Positions 34,932 through 42,341 of a stretch of DNA of 64,000 nt are shown here, one piece after another. This stretch comes from Streptomyces sp. NBC_01317 (GTDB lineage Bacteria; Actinomycetota; Actinomycetes; Streptomycetales; Streptomycetaceae). How positions within the stretch are numbered: position 1 is the stretch's first letter; every line of letters starts with the position of its first letter. The notes under the pieces were generated by a model, which did not search any database, had not been told where the DNA came from, and worked only from the letters and a program-made list of their open reading frames with translations. The DNA is taken from assembly GCF_035961655.1 (NCBI RefSeq), contig NZ_CP108393.1:496001-560000 (forward strand), in the 5' to 3' direction. The translations under genes and the position numbers were made by a program.

Positions 34932-35249
34932 GTGATCGCCGCCTACGGATTCACCGCCACCCTGACCGCCAGACCCGGAATGAGCGACGAGCTGGTCGAC
35001 GTACTGCTGACCGGCCTGGACGAGGGCAACCCCGGCGCGAGCGAGTACTGCGTCGTCTACCTCGTCTCCCGTTCGGCGTCCGACCCCGACGTCGTGCACG
35101 TCACCGAGGGGTGGACCAGCGAGGAGGACCACCACCGGATCTTCGCCGGCGAGGCCGCGCAGGCCATCGTCGCGCGGATCGCGGGAATGCTGGCCGAGGA
35201 GTCCGCGTACACGGACTACGTACCGGTACGCGGCAAAGCCGCTTTCTGA
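34932..35249 (+). CDS. antibiotic-biosynthesis-monooxygenase-fold (quinol monooxygenase-like) protein
   Basis: Small cytoplasmic protein of 105 residues from GTG 34932. It has the ferredoxin-like dimeric alpha/beta barrel of the ABM family: FTATLTARPGMSDELVDVLL at the N-terminus, an NPGASEYCVVYLVS strand and VHVTEGWTSEEDHHRIF in the second half. Members oxidise quinols or polyketides without cofactor, or degrade heme; many are uncharacterised. It is the first of two genes divergent from the AraC regulator, followed after 51 bp by the esterase gene. Confidence 0.8.
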   Translation: MIAAYGFTATLTARPGMSDELVDVLLTGLDEGNPGASEYCVVYLVSRSASDPDVVHVTEGWTSEEDHHRIFAGEAAQAIVARIAGMLAEESAYTDYVPVRGKAAF

Positions 35250-35300
35250 GCCCGCCGTCCCCCTCTCCCCCTCTCCCCACTCTTCGCCAAGGAACCCACC

Positions 35301-36281
35301 ATGACGCTCGCCCGTCCCGGCATCGACCCCGAACTGCGCACGCTGATGGCCGACATGCCGCTCATGTCCGAGCTCACCCCGGAACTGCTGGCGCGGCTGC
35401 GCCAGTTCCCGCCGACGCCGGTCGACACCCTCCTGGAGGGCCTGGCGGTGGAACGACGCGAGGTCACCGTGCCCGGCGGGGACGGCGCACGGATTCCCCT
35501 GTCGGTTTTCAGCCCCGCGAGCGCGAACGACTCCACGGCGACCGGTCCCTCCGCCGGGGCGCCGTGTGTCTACTGGGTGCACGGCGGCGGGATGGTCATG
35601 GGAGACCGCTTCTCCCAGCTCGACATCCCGCTGGAGTGGCTCGACCTGTTCGGCGCGGTTGTTGTCTCCGTGGACTACCGGCTGGCGCCGGAGGCCACCG
35701 GCACGACTCTCGTCGACGACTGTTACCAGGGTCTGCTCTGGATCGCCCAGCACGCCGACGAGCTGGGTGTGGACCCCGCCAGGATCGTCGTCGCGGGCGC
35801 CAGTGCCGGCGGGGGTCTCGCCGCCGGGCTCACGCTGATGGCCCGCGACCGGGGCGGCCCGGCGATCGCCGCCCAGATGCTGGTCTACCCGATGCTCGAC
35901 CACCGCAACGCCACCACGTCCAGCCGGCAGTACGCGGGCGGGCCCGGCGTCTGGACGCGCGAGATGAACGCGTTCGGATGGCGGTCCGTTCTCGCCGGCC
36001 TCCCCGACGAGGACGTGCCGGGTTACGTCTCCCCCGCGCGCGCCGACGACCTGTCGGGCCTGCCGACCACCTACATCGACGTGGGCTCGGCCGAGGTCTT
36101 CCGCGACGAGGACGTCGACTACGCCACCCGGATCTGGGCGGCGGGCGGCCAGGCGGAACTCCACGTCTGGGCGGGTGGCTTCCACGGATTCGACGCGCTG
36201 TACCCCGACGCCCAGGTCTCGACGGCGGCCCGCGGCTCGCGCACCGACTGGCTGGCCCGCGTCCTGAGGCGTGGGGCGTAG
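35301..36281 (+). CDS. alpha/beta hydrolase, hormone-sensitive-lipase-type esterase
   Basis: Carboxylesterase of 326 residues in the HSL family. The oxyanion motif HGGG is in YWVHGGGMVMGD (near 95), the nucleophile Ser in GASAGGG (near 165), the acid Asp probably in TTYIDVGSAEVFRDED and the base His in GGFHGFD. The N-terminal 50 residues form the family cap. A substrate such as a short acyl ester or lactone is likely. It is cotranscribed with the small monooxygenase and presumably controlled by the AraC regulator. Confidence 0.9.
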   Translation: MTLARPGIDPELRTLMADMPLMSELTPELLARLRQFPPTPVDTLLEGLAVERREVTVPGGDGARIPLSVFSPASANDSTATGPSAGAPCVYWVHGGGMVMGDRFSQLDIPLEWLDLFGAVVVSVDYRLAPEATGTTLVDDCYQGLLWIAQHADELGVDPARIVVAGASAGGGLAAGLTLMARDRGGPAIAAQMLVYPMLDHRNATTSSRQYAGGPGVWTREMNAFGWRSVLAGLPDEDVPGYVSPARADDLSGLPTTYIDVGSAEVFRDEDVDYATRIWAAGGQAELHVWAGGFHGFDALYPDAQVSTAARGSRTDWLARVLRRGA

Positions 36282-36640
36282 GGCCGCGCAGCGGAGGGGT
36301 GGATTCGCTTGCGTCGGGGTTGTCCCGAGCCGGCTGGACATCGGCGGCCTTGAACAAGAGCGCGCACGAGCGGACGGGCGTCGACCCCGCGATCGTCGAC
36401 ACCATGTACGGCGATACCGGGGTCGACCGGTCCCTCCAACGGGCCGTCGACATCCTCTCCTTGGCGGACAAGGGCTGACGAGGCAGCCAGGTCGCGGTAG
36501 GTCCGAGGATGCTGCCGGAGTGCGGCGAACGCGTCCGCTGAGCCGCCACGTACGGGCGGCTCACCGATCCTGTCCTGCGGCCATGCTCCGACCGGAAGGG
36601 TTCGCCGGATGGGTGGCTTCGCCTCGATAAGCTGCACGGC
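36282..36640. other. intergenic region with a possible gene remnant
   Basis: A 359-bp stretch without a complete gene. Plus-strand bases 36298-36478 read as an open frame ending in TGA, with coding-like third-position GC from about 36350 (ALNKSAHERTGVD, then MYGDTGVDRSLQRAVDILS). No start codon with a ribosome-binding site precedes it, so it may be the 3' end of a lost gene. I do not recognise the family. An inverted repeat follows at 36539-36563. The remainder up to the phosphatase-like gene shows nothing further. Confidence 0.35.
36539..36563. terminator. 9-bp inverted repeat, possible terminator
   Basis: tgagccgcc pairs with ggcggctca around a 7-nt loop (acgtacg). It lies 61 bp past the possible gene remnant and 258 bp past the esterase stop, and would end transcripts from either. 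Confidence 0.45.
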
Positions 36641-37486
36641 GTGATCAATTCGTATGTACGTTCCGGCGATGTCGATGTCGCGATAGCGGGCGCACGTGCC
36701 GGCGCGGACGTGGTCCGCGACCTGTACGGCCGGCGGCTGGCCCGCATCGACAAAGGCGACGGGGACTTCGCCACCACCGCCGATGTGAAGGCCGAGGAGG
36801 CGATCCTCGACGTCATCCGGGCCGCGCGGCCGGACGACGCGGTGCTCGGCGAGGAGGGCGGGCAACGGGGCGTCGCCGACGCTGAGCGCCAGTGGCTGGT
36901 GGACCCCCTGTGCGGCACGCTCAACTACGCCGTCGGCAATATGCTCGTGGCCGTCAACGTGGCGCTGCGCGAGGGGGCGGCGGCGGTGGCCGACCCGTTC
37001 AGCGGTGAGGTTTTCTTCACCGACGGGGAGACCGCCTGGGTACGGCACGACGGGGCCGGCGACGTACCGCTGACGCCCACGCCCGCCACCCGGCTGGTGG
37101 ACGTCAACCTGGATCCGCCGTTTCCGAGTGCGCCGGGATTCCGGGCCGTGGATCTCCTGGCCGACCCTGAGTTCGCCGTACGTTTCCGGCCGCGCGTCGT
37201 ATCCACGACCCTGGCACTGGCCTGGGTCGCCGCCGGCAAGCGTGCCGCGTACGTCACCGATGAAGGCGACCTCTCCCGGAACGTGCACTTCGCCGCGGGC
37301 ATCGCGTTGTGCCGGGCGGCCGGCTGTGTCGTGAGCGGGATCGACGGCGCCCCGATGGGCGAGGGCCGGGGGCTGGTGGCCGCCGCGGACGACGAGACCC
37401 ATGGGCTGCTGATGTCGATGATCCACGACGCACAATCCGCCACCGGGCGTGGAAATCGGTTGCGGTCCCGTGAGGTGGGCCGTTAG
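36641..37486 (+). CDS. inositol-monophosphatase-like protein with altered metal ligands
   Basis: Protein of 281 residues from GTG 36641 with the IMPase/FBPase fold: GDFATTADVKAEEAIL near 41-55, GEEGG at 70-74 and WLVDPLCGTLNYAVG at 85-99. In canonical enzymes the motif is DPxDGT; here the second Asp is Cys91. The C-terminal WDxAAG motif, whose Asp also binds metal, reads VHFAAG. Glu71 and Asp88 are kept. Two of the usual metal ligands are therefore missing, so activity on inositol phosphate is doubtful. It may bind a sugar phosphate, or use a different catalytic arrangement. It is preceded by the gene-poor stretch and stands alone. Confidence 0.75.
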   Translation: MINSYVRSGDVDVAIAGARAGADVVRDLYGRRLARIDKGDGDFATTADVKAEEAILDVIRAARPDDAVLGEEGGQRGVADAERQWLVDPLCGTLNYAVGNMLVAVNVALREGAAAVADPFSGEVFFTDGETAWVRHDGAGDVPLTPTPATRLVDVNLDPPFPSAPGFRAVDLLADPEFAVRFRPRVVSTTLALAWVAAGKRAAYVTDEGDLSRNVHFAAGIALCRAAGCVVSGIDGAPMGEGRGLVAAADDETHGLLMSMIHDAQSATGRGNRLRSREVGR

Positions 37487-37668
37487 CCGCGAGGGGAGTC
37501 GGGTGTGGAGACCGGGGACGTACGGACCGCTCGGCTGGGTCTGTTGCTCGGTCAGTTCGACAAGGGGCGACCCGGAGATCCCGGCGAACGAGTACGCCGA
37601 GGTGACCCGGCAGGCCGCGGCGCTGATCGACCGCCGGCGCGAGAGTCTCGCCGCGTTACTCTCGAAGA

Positions 37669-38018
37669 GTGAGTCGGGACGGCGAACCAACCAACCTGGG
37701 GGCACCCCGGGTCTGCTCCGTCGCGGACGCGCTGGAGATCGTCGGCGAGCGGTGGACCCTGCTGGTCCTGCGCGAGCTGGGTTTCGGTGTCCGCCGCTTC
37801 AAGGACATCCAGATCAACACCGCGCCCCCCGTGAAACCCTCACGCTGCGTCTGCGCAAGCTGGAGGAGGCGGGGCTCGTCGAGCGCCGTCAGTACTCGCA
37901 GCATCCGCCCCGCGACGAGTACCTCCTCACCGCCGCGCGCCACGACATCGCACCGGTTCTCGCCAGCCTGCGGCAGTGGGGAGAGCGTCACGCCACCCCA
38001 CTGTCACACCTCCGCTGA
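37669..38018 (+). pseudogene. HxlR-type regulator with a frameshift
   Basis: From GTG 37669 the frame gives VCSVADALEIVGERWTLLVL, then RELGFGVRRFKDIQINT, a typical HxlR winged-helix start. At about 37821 the family continuation (APRETLTLRLRKLEEAGLV, then YSQHPPRDEYLL and a C-terminal RQWGERH) moves to another frame, ending at 38018. The join reads aacaccgcgcccccc; one extra G (accggcgcccc) would restore the usual NTGAPRETL. So a single-base deletion in or next to a C-run has broken the gene, unless it is a sequencing error. The original product of about 116 residues would sense redox or aldehyde signals. It is the nearest regulator upstream of the ring-cleavage operon. Confidence 0.75.
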
Positions 38019-38071
38019 GCCGCACCGGCGGTACGTCCGGCTCCGCGCCGACCGCGATGCGACACCGCCGC

Positions 38072-38434
38072 CTACGCCGTGTCGGGACCGTCGAGGAAAC
38101 GGAGCAGCACCGCGGCCTCGGCCCTGAGCCGCGCCGCCCGGTCGGCGTGTGCGGGCGCGGTCAACTGCGTTGCCGCCTCCAGTCGTTCGGCCACCTCCGC
38201 ACGCACGATCTCCACCACACCGCGCTCGCTCAGCTCCTGCCGCGCCGCCTCGGTGGCGCCGGCGCCGGACGGGGACTCCTCCAGGGCGACACCTCGGAGG
38301 TGAGCCTCGTCCACCGGCACCGCCTCGGCGTTGTCCAGCGCGCCGAGTGTCGCGCGCAGCGCGCTCACCGCGGCCTTGTCGCGGGCGCGCATCGCTTCCG
38401 GCAGTGCTTGACGCATACGAAAACGTAGAGACAT
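38072..38434 (-). CDS. GatB/YqeY-like protein
   Basis: Helical protein of 120 residues from ATG 38434 (MSLRFRMRQALPEAMRARDK). The N-terminus LPEAMRARDKAAVSALRATLGALDNAEAV matches the YqeY family, whose C-terminal half resembles the tRNA-binding tail of GatB. This copy is shorter than the usual 145-155 residues and lacks most of the C-terminal bundle. Function of the family is unclear; a link to tRNA has been suggested. The ribosome-binding site is weak. It is divergent from the ring-cleavage operon across 159 bp that contain a perfect 14-bp palindrome. Confidence 0.75.
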   Translation of the reverse strand: MSLRFRMRQALPEAMRARDKAAVSALRATLGALDNAEAVPVDEAHLRGVALEESPSGAGATEAARQELSERGVVEIVRAEVAERLEAATQLTAPAHADRAARLRAEAAVLLRFLDGPDTA

Positions 38435-38497
38435 GCCGGTGACCCTATGGCGGCGCCCCTGGACTCACCAAACCTGCACGACACCCCAGCACACTTC

Positions 38498-38511
38498 TGA
38501 TCGATCGATCA
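38498..38511. promoter_or_regulatory. perfect 14-bp palindrome (operator candidate)
   Basis: TGATCGATCGATCA, fully self-complementary, 20 bp upstream of the -35 element of the ring-cleavage operon. The placement suits an activator or a repressor of the operon or of the divergent YqeY-like gene. The binding protein is unknown. Confidence 0.5.
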
Positions 38512-38530
38512 CATTCGCCATCCGCACCCC

Positions 38531-38559
38531 TTGACGTGGAAATCTTCAAAGTTGATAGT
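38531..38559 (+). promoter_or_regulatory. ring-cleavage operon promoter
   Basis: TTGACG (38531-38536), 17-bp spacer, GATAGT (38554-38559), within an AT-rich patch. Just downstream, TTGAT and ATCAA (38552-38570) form a spaced inverted repeat that could be an operator. The predicted leader to the first gene is about 28 nt. Confidence 0.55.
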
Positions 38560-38593
38560 TTCATCATCAAGGCAATGCTGCTCGGAGGTCGCG

Positions 38594-39733
38594 ATGTTCA
38601 GAACTCTCACCCACGGTCGCAGAACCGCCCACCAGGACCTCCACAGCGAGGAGGGCGCACTGCGCGGCGAGCACCAGGGGCGGGCCCGCAACCCCGTGAT
38701 CAAGGTCGCCGACCTGGCCTGGCTGGAATTCCAGAAGCCCGATCTGGACCGTGCCGAGGTCTTCGCCCGGGACTTCGGGTTCGCGATCGCGGCCCGTACG
38801 GAACAGGCCTTGTGGCTGCGCGGCACCTTCGCCGGCTCTCCCTGCATGGTGATCCGGCGCGGGCGCGCCTCGCGCTTCATCGGCCCGGTGTTCCGCGCCG
38901 CGGAACGCGCGGACCTGGACCGGCTCGCCCGCGTCACCGGCTCCGCCGTACGTGACTCCGACGCGCCGACCGGCGGGCAGTGTGTCGACCTGCTCGACCC
39001 CTCCGGCTTCCCGGTCCGGGTGGCGTACTCCGCCGAAACGCTGGCGGGCCTGCCCGGCCGGCGGGCGCTCACCCTCAACTTCGGTACGGATCACCGCCGC
39101 GTCAACGCCACCCAGCGCCCGCCACGCGAGCCGTCGCGCATCCAGCGCCTGGGGCACGTGGTCCTGGAGACGCGCGTGTTCGCGCGGGCCCTGACCTGGT
39201 ACCTCGACACCCTCGGCATGATCGTCAGCGACTTCCTCTTCCTCGACGGACAGCGCGAGCGGGGTCCGACGATGGCGTTCGTCCGCTGCGACCGGGGAAG
39301 CGAACCGGCCGACCACCACACACTGGCCATGCACCTCGGTCCCGGTACGGGGTATGTGCACTCCGCCTACCAGGTCACCGACCTGGACACGATCGCGGCC
39401 GGGGGCGAGTACCTGGCCGAGCGCGGGTACCGGCGCAGCTGGGGCATCGGGCGGCACGTCCAGGGCAGCCAGCTCTTCGACTACTGGCGCGATCCCGACC
39501 ACTTCATGCTCGAACACTTCGCCGACGGCGATCTGTTCTCCCGCGACGTCGAGCCGGGGTGGGCGCCGATGTCGGCGAGCGGGCTGGCCCAGTGGGGGCC
39601 GCCCGCCACCCGGGACTTCCTCGGAGCCACCCCGTCCCCGGCCCGGCTGCGCGACATCTTCGCCGCCCTGCGCGGCGACACCGAAATCGATCCCGCCCGT
39701 CTGACGGGTCTGCTGAAAGCGATGAACTCATGA
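38594..39733 (+). CDS. VOC-family extradiol-type dioxygenase
   Basis: Predicted Fe(II)-dependent ring-cleaving dioxygenase of 379 residues, two tandem VOC (glyoxalase-fold) domains. ATG 38594 follows GGAGG at a 5-nt spacing. The second domain carries the metal triad: His in LGHVVLETRVF, His in the HHTLAMHLG segment and Glu in DPDHFMLEHFADGD. This resembles catechol 2,3-dioxygenases and related enzymes. It is the first gene of a five-gene operon whose members overlap by four bases. It should open a dihydroxylated ring made by the FAD hydroxylase encoded two genes later. Confidence 0.85.
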   Translation: MFRTLTHGRRTAHQDLHSEEGALRGEHQGRARNPVIKVADLAWLEFQKPDLDRAEVFARDFGFAIAARTEQALWLRGTFAGSPCMVIRRGRASRFIGPVFRAAERADLDRLARVTGSAVRDSDAPTGGQCVDLLDPSGFPVRVAYSAETLAGLPGRRALTLNFGTDHRRVNATQRPPREPSRIQRLGHVVLETRVFARALTWYLDTLGMIVSDFLFLDGQRERGPTMAFVRCDRGSEPADHHTLAMHLGPGTGYVHSAYQVTDLDTIAAGGEYLAERGYRRSWGIGRHVQGSQLFDYWRDPDHFMLEHFADGDLFSRDVEPGWAPMSASGLAQWGPPATRDFLGATPSPARLRDIFAALRGDTEIDPARLTGLLKAMNS

Positions 39734-40668
39734 GCACCAACGTCCTGCGCACCGCCGAGGGTTGGTGGGTGGTACGAGGCGACCGCGCCGTACCCGTCGC
39801 CACCCGGGCCGTCACCACCGCCGAGCTGATCGCGGACCGCCCCGCCGTCACCGAGGCCGTCGTCTCTTCCGAGGCGGGCACGCCTCTCGGCGACCTGGCG
39901 GTGCTGCCGCCGGTCACCGTGCCCTGCCGGGTGGTCGCCCAGATGGTCAACTACCGCAGCCACGCGCGTGATTCGGGCTTCACCGGCGACATCCCGCCCG
40001 CCTTCTTCCGCAAGGCGTCGGGCTCCGTCAGCGGCCCCCACGACAGTGTCGTACGGCCCCCTCACGTGAGGCTGCTGGACTACGAGATCGAGCTCGGCCT
40101 GGTCATGGGGGCGCGGCTGCCGATCGGCGCCGTCGTGGGCGAGGAGGATCTGCCCTCGTACGTCGCGGGAGTTGTCCTCACCAACGACGTCAGCGCGCGT
40201 GATGTGCAGCTGAGCAAAACACAGTTCTACGAGAGCAAGTCGTATCCGACGTTCACCCCGACCGGCCCGTACCTGACCCTGCTCGACCCGGACGATTTCG
40301 CCCATCTCCTCGACCTGCGGCTGCGGTTGTCGGTCAACGGCGATCTGCGCCAGGACCGCACTCTGGCCGACATGATCGTCCGTCCCGCCGAGGCGCTGAC
40401 CCTGCTGGCGCGCTTCCAGACCCTGGCTCCGGGGGACCTGCTGCTGACCGGCACGCCCGGGGGCACGGCCCTCAAGGCCCCGCCGAAGGCGGTCGAGAAG
40501 ATCGGTGCGCTGCTGCCGCCCGCCATGAAGTGGAAGGCCTTCTTCAAGAGCCAGGCCGGCAATCCGCGCTATCTGAACGAGGGGGACCTGATCACGGCGA
40601 CCATCGCGACGCCGGACGGCAGGCTCGACCTCGGGGAGCAGCGCACCTCGGTTGTCGACGCGCGATGA
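39730..40668 (+). CDS. fumarylacetoacetate hydrolase family protein
   Basis: C-C bond hydrolase or decarboxylase/isomerase of 312 residues, starting at ATG 39730 (ATGA overlap with the dioxygenase). FAH-fold features: NYRSHARDSGF, the metal ligands in LLDYEIELGLVMG and the later Asp in VLTNDVSARDVQ, and LLLTGTPGGTALK near the C-terminus. In ring-cleavage pathways such enzymes split the acyl-pyruvate or acetoacetate side from the opened ring. With an acetoacetate-type CoA ligase in the operon, an acetoacetate-like product is plausible. The substrate is inferred from context only. Confidence 0.87.
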   Translation: MSTNVLRTAEGWWVVRGDRAVPVATRAVTTAELIADRPAVTEAVVSSEAGTPLGDLAVLPPVTVPCRVVAQMVNYRSHARDSGFTGDIPPAFFRKASGSVSGPHDSVVRPPHVRLLDYEIELGLVMGARLPIGAVVGEEDLPSYVAGVVLTNDVSARDVQLSKTQFYESKSYPTFTPTGPYLTLLDPDDFAHLLDLRLRLSVNGDLRQDRTLADMIVRPAEALTLLARFQTLAPGDLLLTGTPGGTALKAPPKAVEKIGALLPPAMKWKAFFKSQAGNPRYLNEGDLITATIATPDGRLDLGEQRTSVVDAR

Positions 40669-42341
40669 CCGTCAACAAGCCGCGCACGGCGGCCGAAGCG
40701 ACGGCTGATGTGACGGATGACGTGACGGGCGAGGTCCCCGTGGTCCCCGTGGTCACGGAGGAGGTCCCCGTGGTGATCGTCGGCGCCGGGCCCGTGGGCG
40801 TGACCGCCGCCCTCCTGCTCGCCCGCCACGGAGTCCGCAGCGTTCTCCTGGAGCGTCACACCGCCGTCTACCCCCTGCCGCGTGCCGTCGCCACGGACGA
40901 CGAGGTCCGCCGTATCCTCCAAGCCGCGGGCGTGGAAGCCGAGTTCGCCTCGATCGCCCGCCCGGCCGACGGGCTCAGGCTCCTGGACGCCCGCCATCGG
41001 GTGATCGCGGAGTTCCCCCGTACCGCAGAGGGGTCGCACGGATTCCCGGAGACCAGCATGTTCGACCAGCCGGAGCTGGAGGGCCTGTTGCGTGACGCCC
41101 TCGCCCGCCGCGCCGCATGCGAGCTGCGCCAGGGGGTGGAGGTGCTCGACGTGACGCAGGAGAGCGACGGTCCCGCCCAGGTGTCGTACCGGGCGGTCGA
41201 GGGCGACGGAGAGGTGCACTTCTTGCGGGCGAGAGCCGTCCTCGGTTGCGACGGTGCGAACAGTCTCACCCGTCAGGCCATGGGTGCGCGCTGGGAGGAT
41301 CTGCGCTTCGAGGAGGAGTGGACGGCGATCGACGTGCGCACCAGCGCGTCCGTACGTACCTGGGGTGGCGTGGACCAGGTCTGCGATCCGCGCCGGCCCG
41401 CCACCTTCATGCGGATCGGCGAGGACCGCTACCGGTGGGAGTTCCGCCTGGACAGGGACGAGGGTCTGGACGGCCAGCATGGCCGGGAACGGCTCCGGCG
41501 GCTGGTCGCCCCCTGGATCGACCTCGCCACGGCCGACGACTTCGAGATCCGCCGACAGGCGCGCTACACGTTCCGGGCCCGGATCGCGGACCGCTGGCGC
41601 CGGGGCCGTCTCTTCGTTCTCGGCGACGCCGCACACCTGACGCCTCCGTTTGTAGGCCAGGGCCTCTGCGCCGGTCTGCGTGACGCTCACAACCTCGCCT
41701 GGAAACTGGCGCGGGTGCTCAACGAGGGCGCGGACGACACCCTGCTGGACACCTACCAGCTCGAACGCAGACCACACGCGAAACACGTGATCCGCCTCGC
41801 CGTCGCCACGGGCTGGGCCATGACGGGAGGGCAGGACGCGGCGGCCGCCGCACGCCGTGCCCTGGTCGGCGCGGCCTGCCGTATCCCCGGCCTGACCAAG
41901 GCCGCGGGCCGCGACCTCAGCCCGGCCCTCACCACAGGGCCGCTGATACACCGGCGTACGCGGATGCCCGGCCGCCGGCGCGAGCTGGCGGGCACCCACT
42001 GCCCCCAGCCGTGGGTCCGGTACGAAGGCCGGCGCGCCCGCCTGGACGACGTCCTCGGAACCTCCTGTGTCGTCCTGACCGCCGCGCCGTTGCCGCCCGC
42101 CGTACAAGCCGTCGCGCGGGGGATGGGCGCCCGGGTCGTCCACGTCCAGGACACCGGTGACGAAGCGGGGGTCCTCGCCGCCTGGCTGCGCGGCGGCGGG
42201 GCGGACGCGGCGCTGGTCCGCCCCGACCGGGTGGTCCTGGACACCGTTCCGACCGGTGGCGACCGTTTCGCCCACTCCCACAACTGGGCACCCCTGTTCT
42301 GCACCACCCGCCGCCCCCTGATCAGGAAGACGACAGCATGA
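40665..42341 (+). CDS. FAD-dependent aromatic hydroxylase (MhpA-like)
   Basis: Class A flavoprotein monooxygenase of 558 residues from ATG 40665 (ATGA overlap). A nonconserved 33-residue N-terminal stretch rich in Thr/Val/Asp precedes the FAD motif VVIVGAGPVGVTAALLLARHG. The second FAD motif LFVLGDAAHLTPPFVGQGL lies near 324-342 and VLGCDGANSLTRQAMG, the DG motif, near 193-208. The closest families are 3-(3-hydroxyphenyl)propionate hydroxylase and related phenol hydroxylases, which add a ring hydroxyl using NAD(P)H and O2. A C-terminal thioredoxin-like region is present. It should prepare the substrate for the dioxygenase. Confidence 0.9.
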   Translation: MTVNKPRTAAEATADVTDDVTGEVPVVPVVTEEVPVVIVGAGPVGVTAALLLARHGVRSVLLERHTAVYPLPRAVATDDEVRRILQAAGVEAEFASIARPADGLRLLDARHRVIAEFPRTAEGSHGFPETSMFDQPELEGLLRDALARRAACELRQGVEVLDVTQESDGPAQVSYRAVEGDGEVHFLRARAVLGCDGANSLTRQAMGARWEDLRFEEEWTAIDVRTSASVRTWGGVDQVCDPRRPATFMRIGEDRYRWEFRLDRDEGLDGQHGRERLRRLVAPWIDLATADDFEIRRQARYTFRARIADRWRRGRLFVLGDAAHLTPPFVGQGLCAGLRDAHNLAWKLARVLNEGADDTLLDTYQLERRPHAKHVIRLAVATGWAMTGGQDAAAAARRALVGAACRIPGLTKAAGRDLSPALTTGPLIHRRTRMPGRRRELAGTHCPQPWVRYEGRRARLDDVLGTSCVVLTAAPLPPAVQAVARGMGARVVHVQDTGDEAGVLAAWLRGGGADAALVRPDRVVLDTVPTGGDRFAHSHNWAPLFCTTRRPLIRKTTA

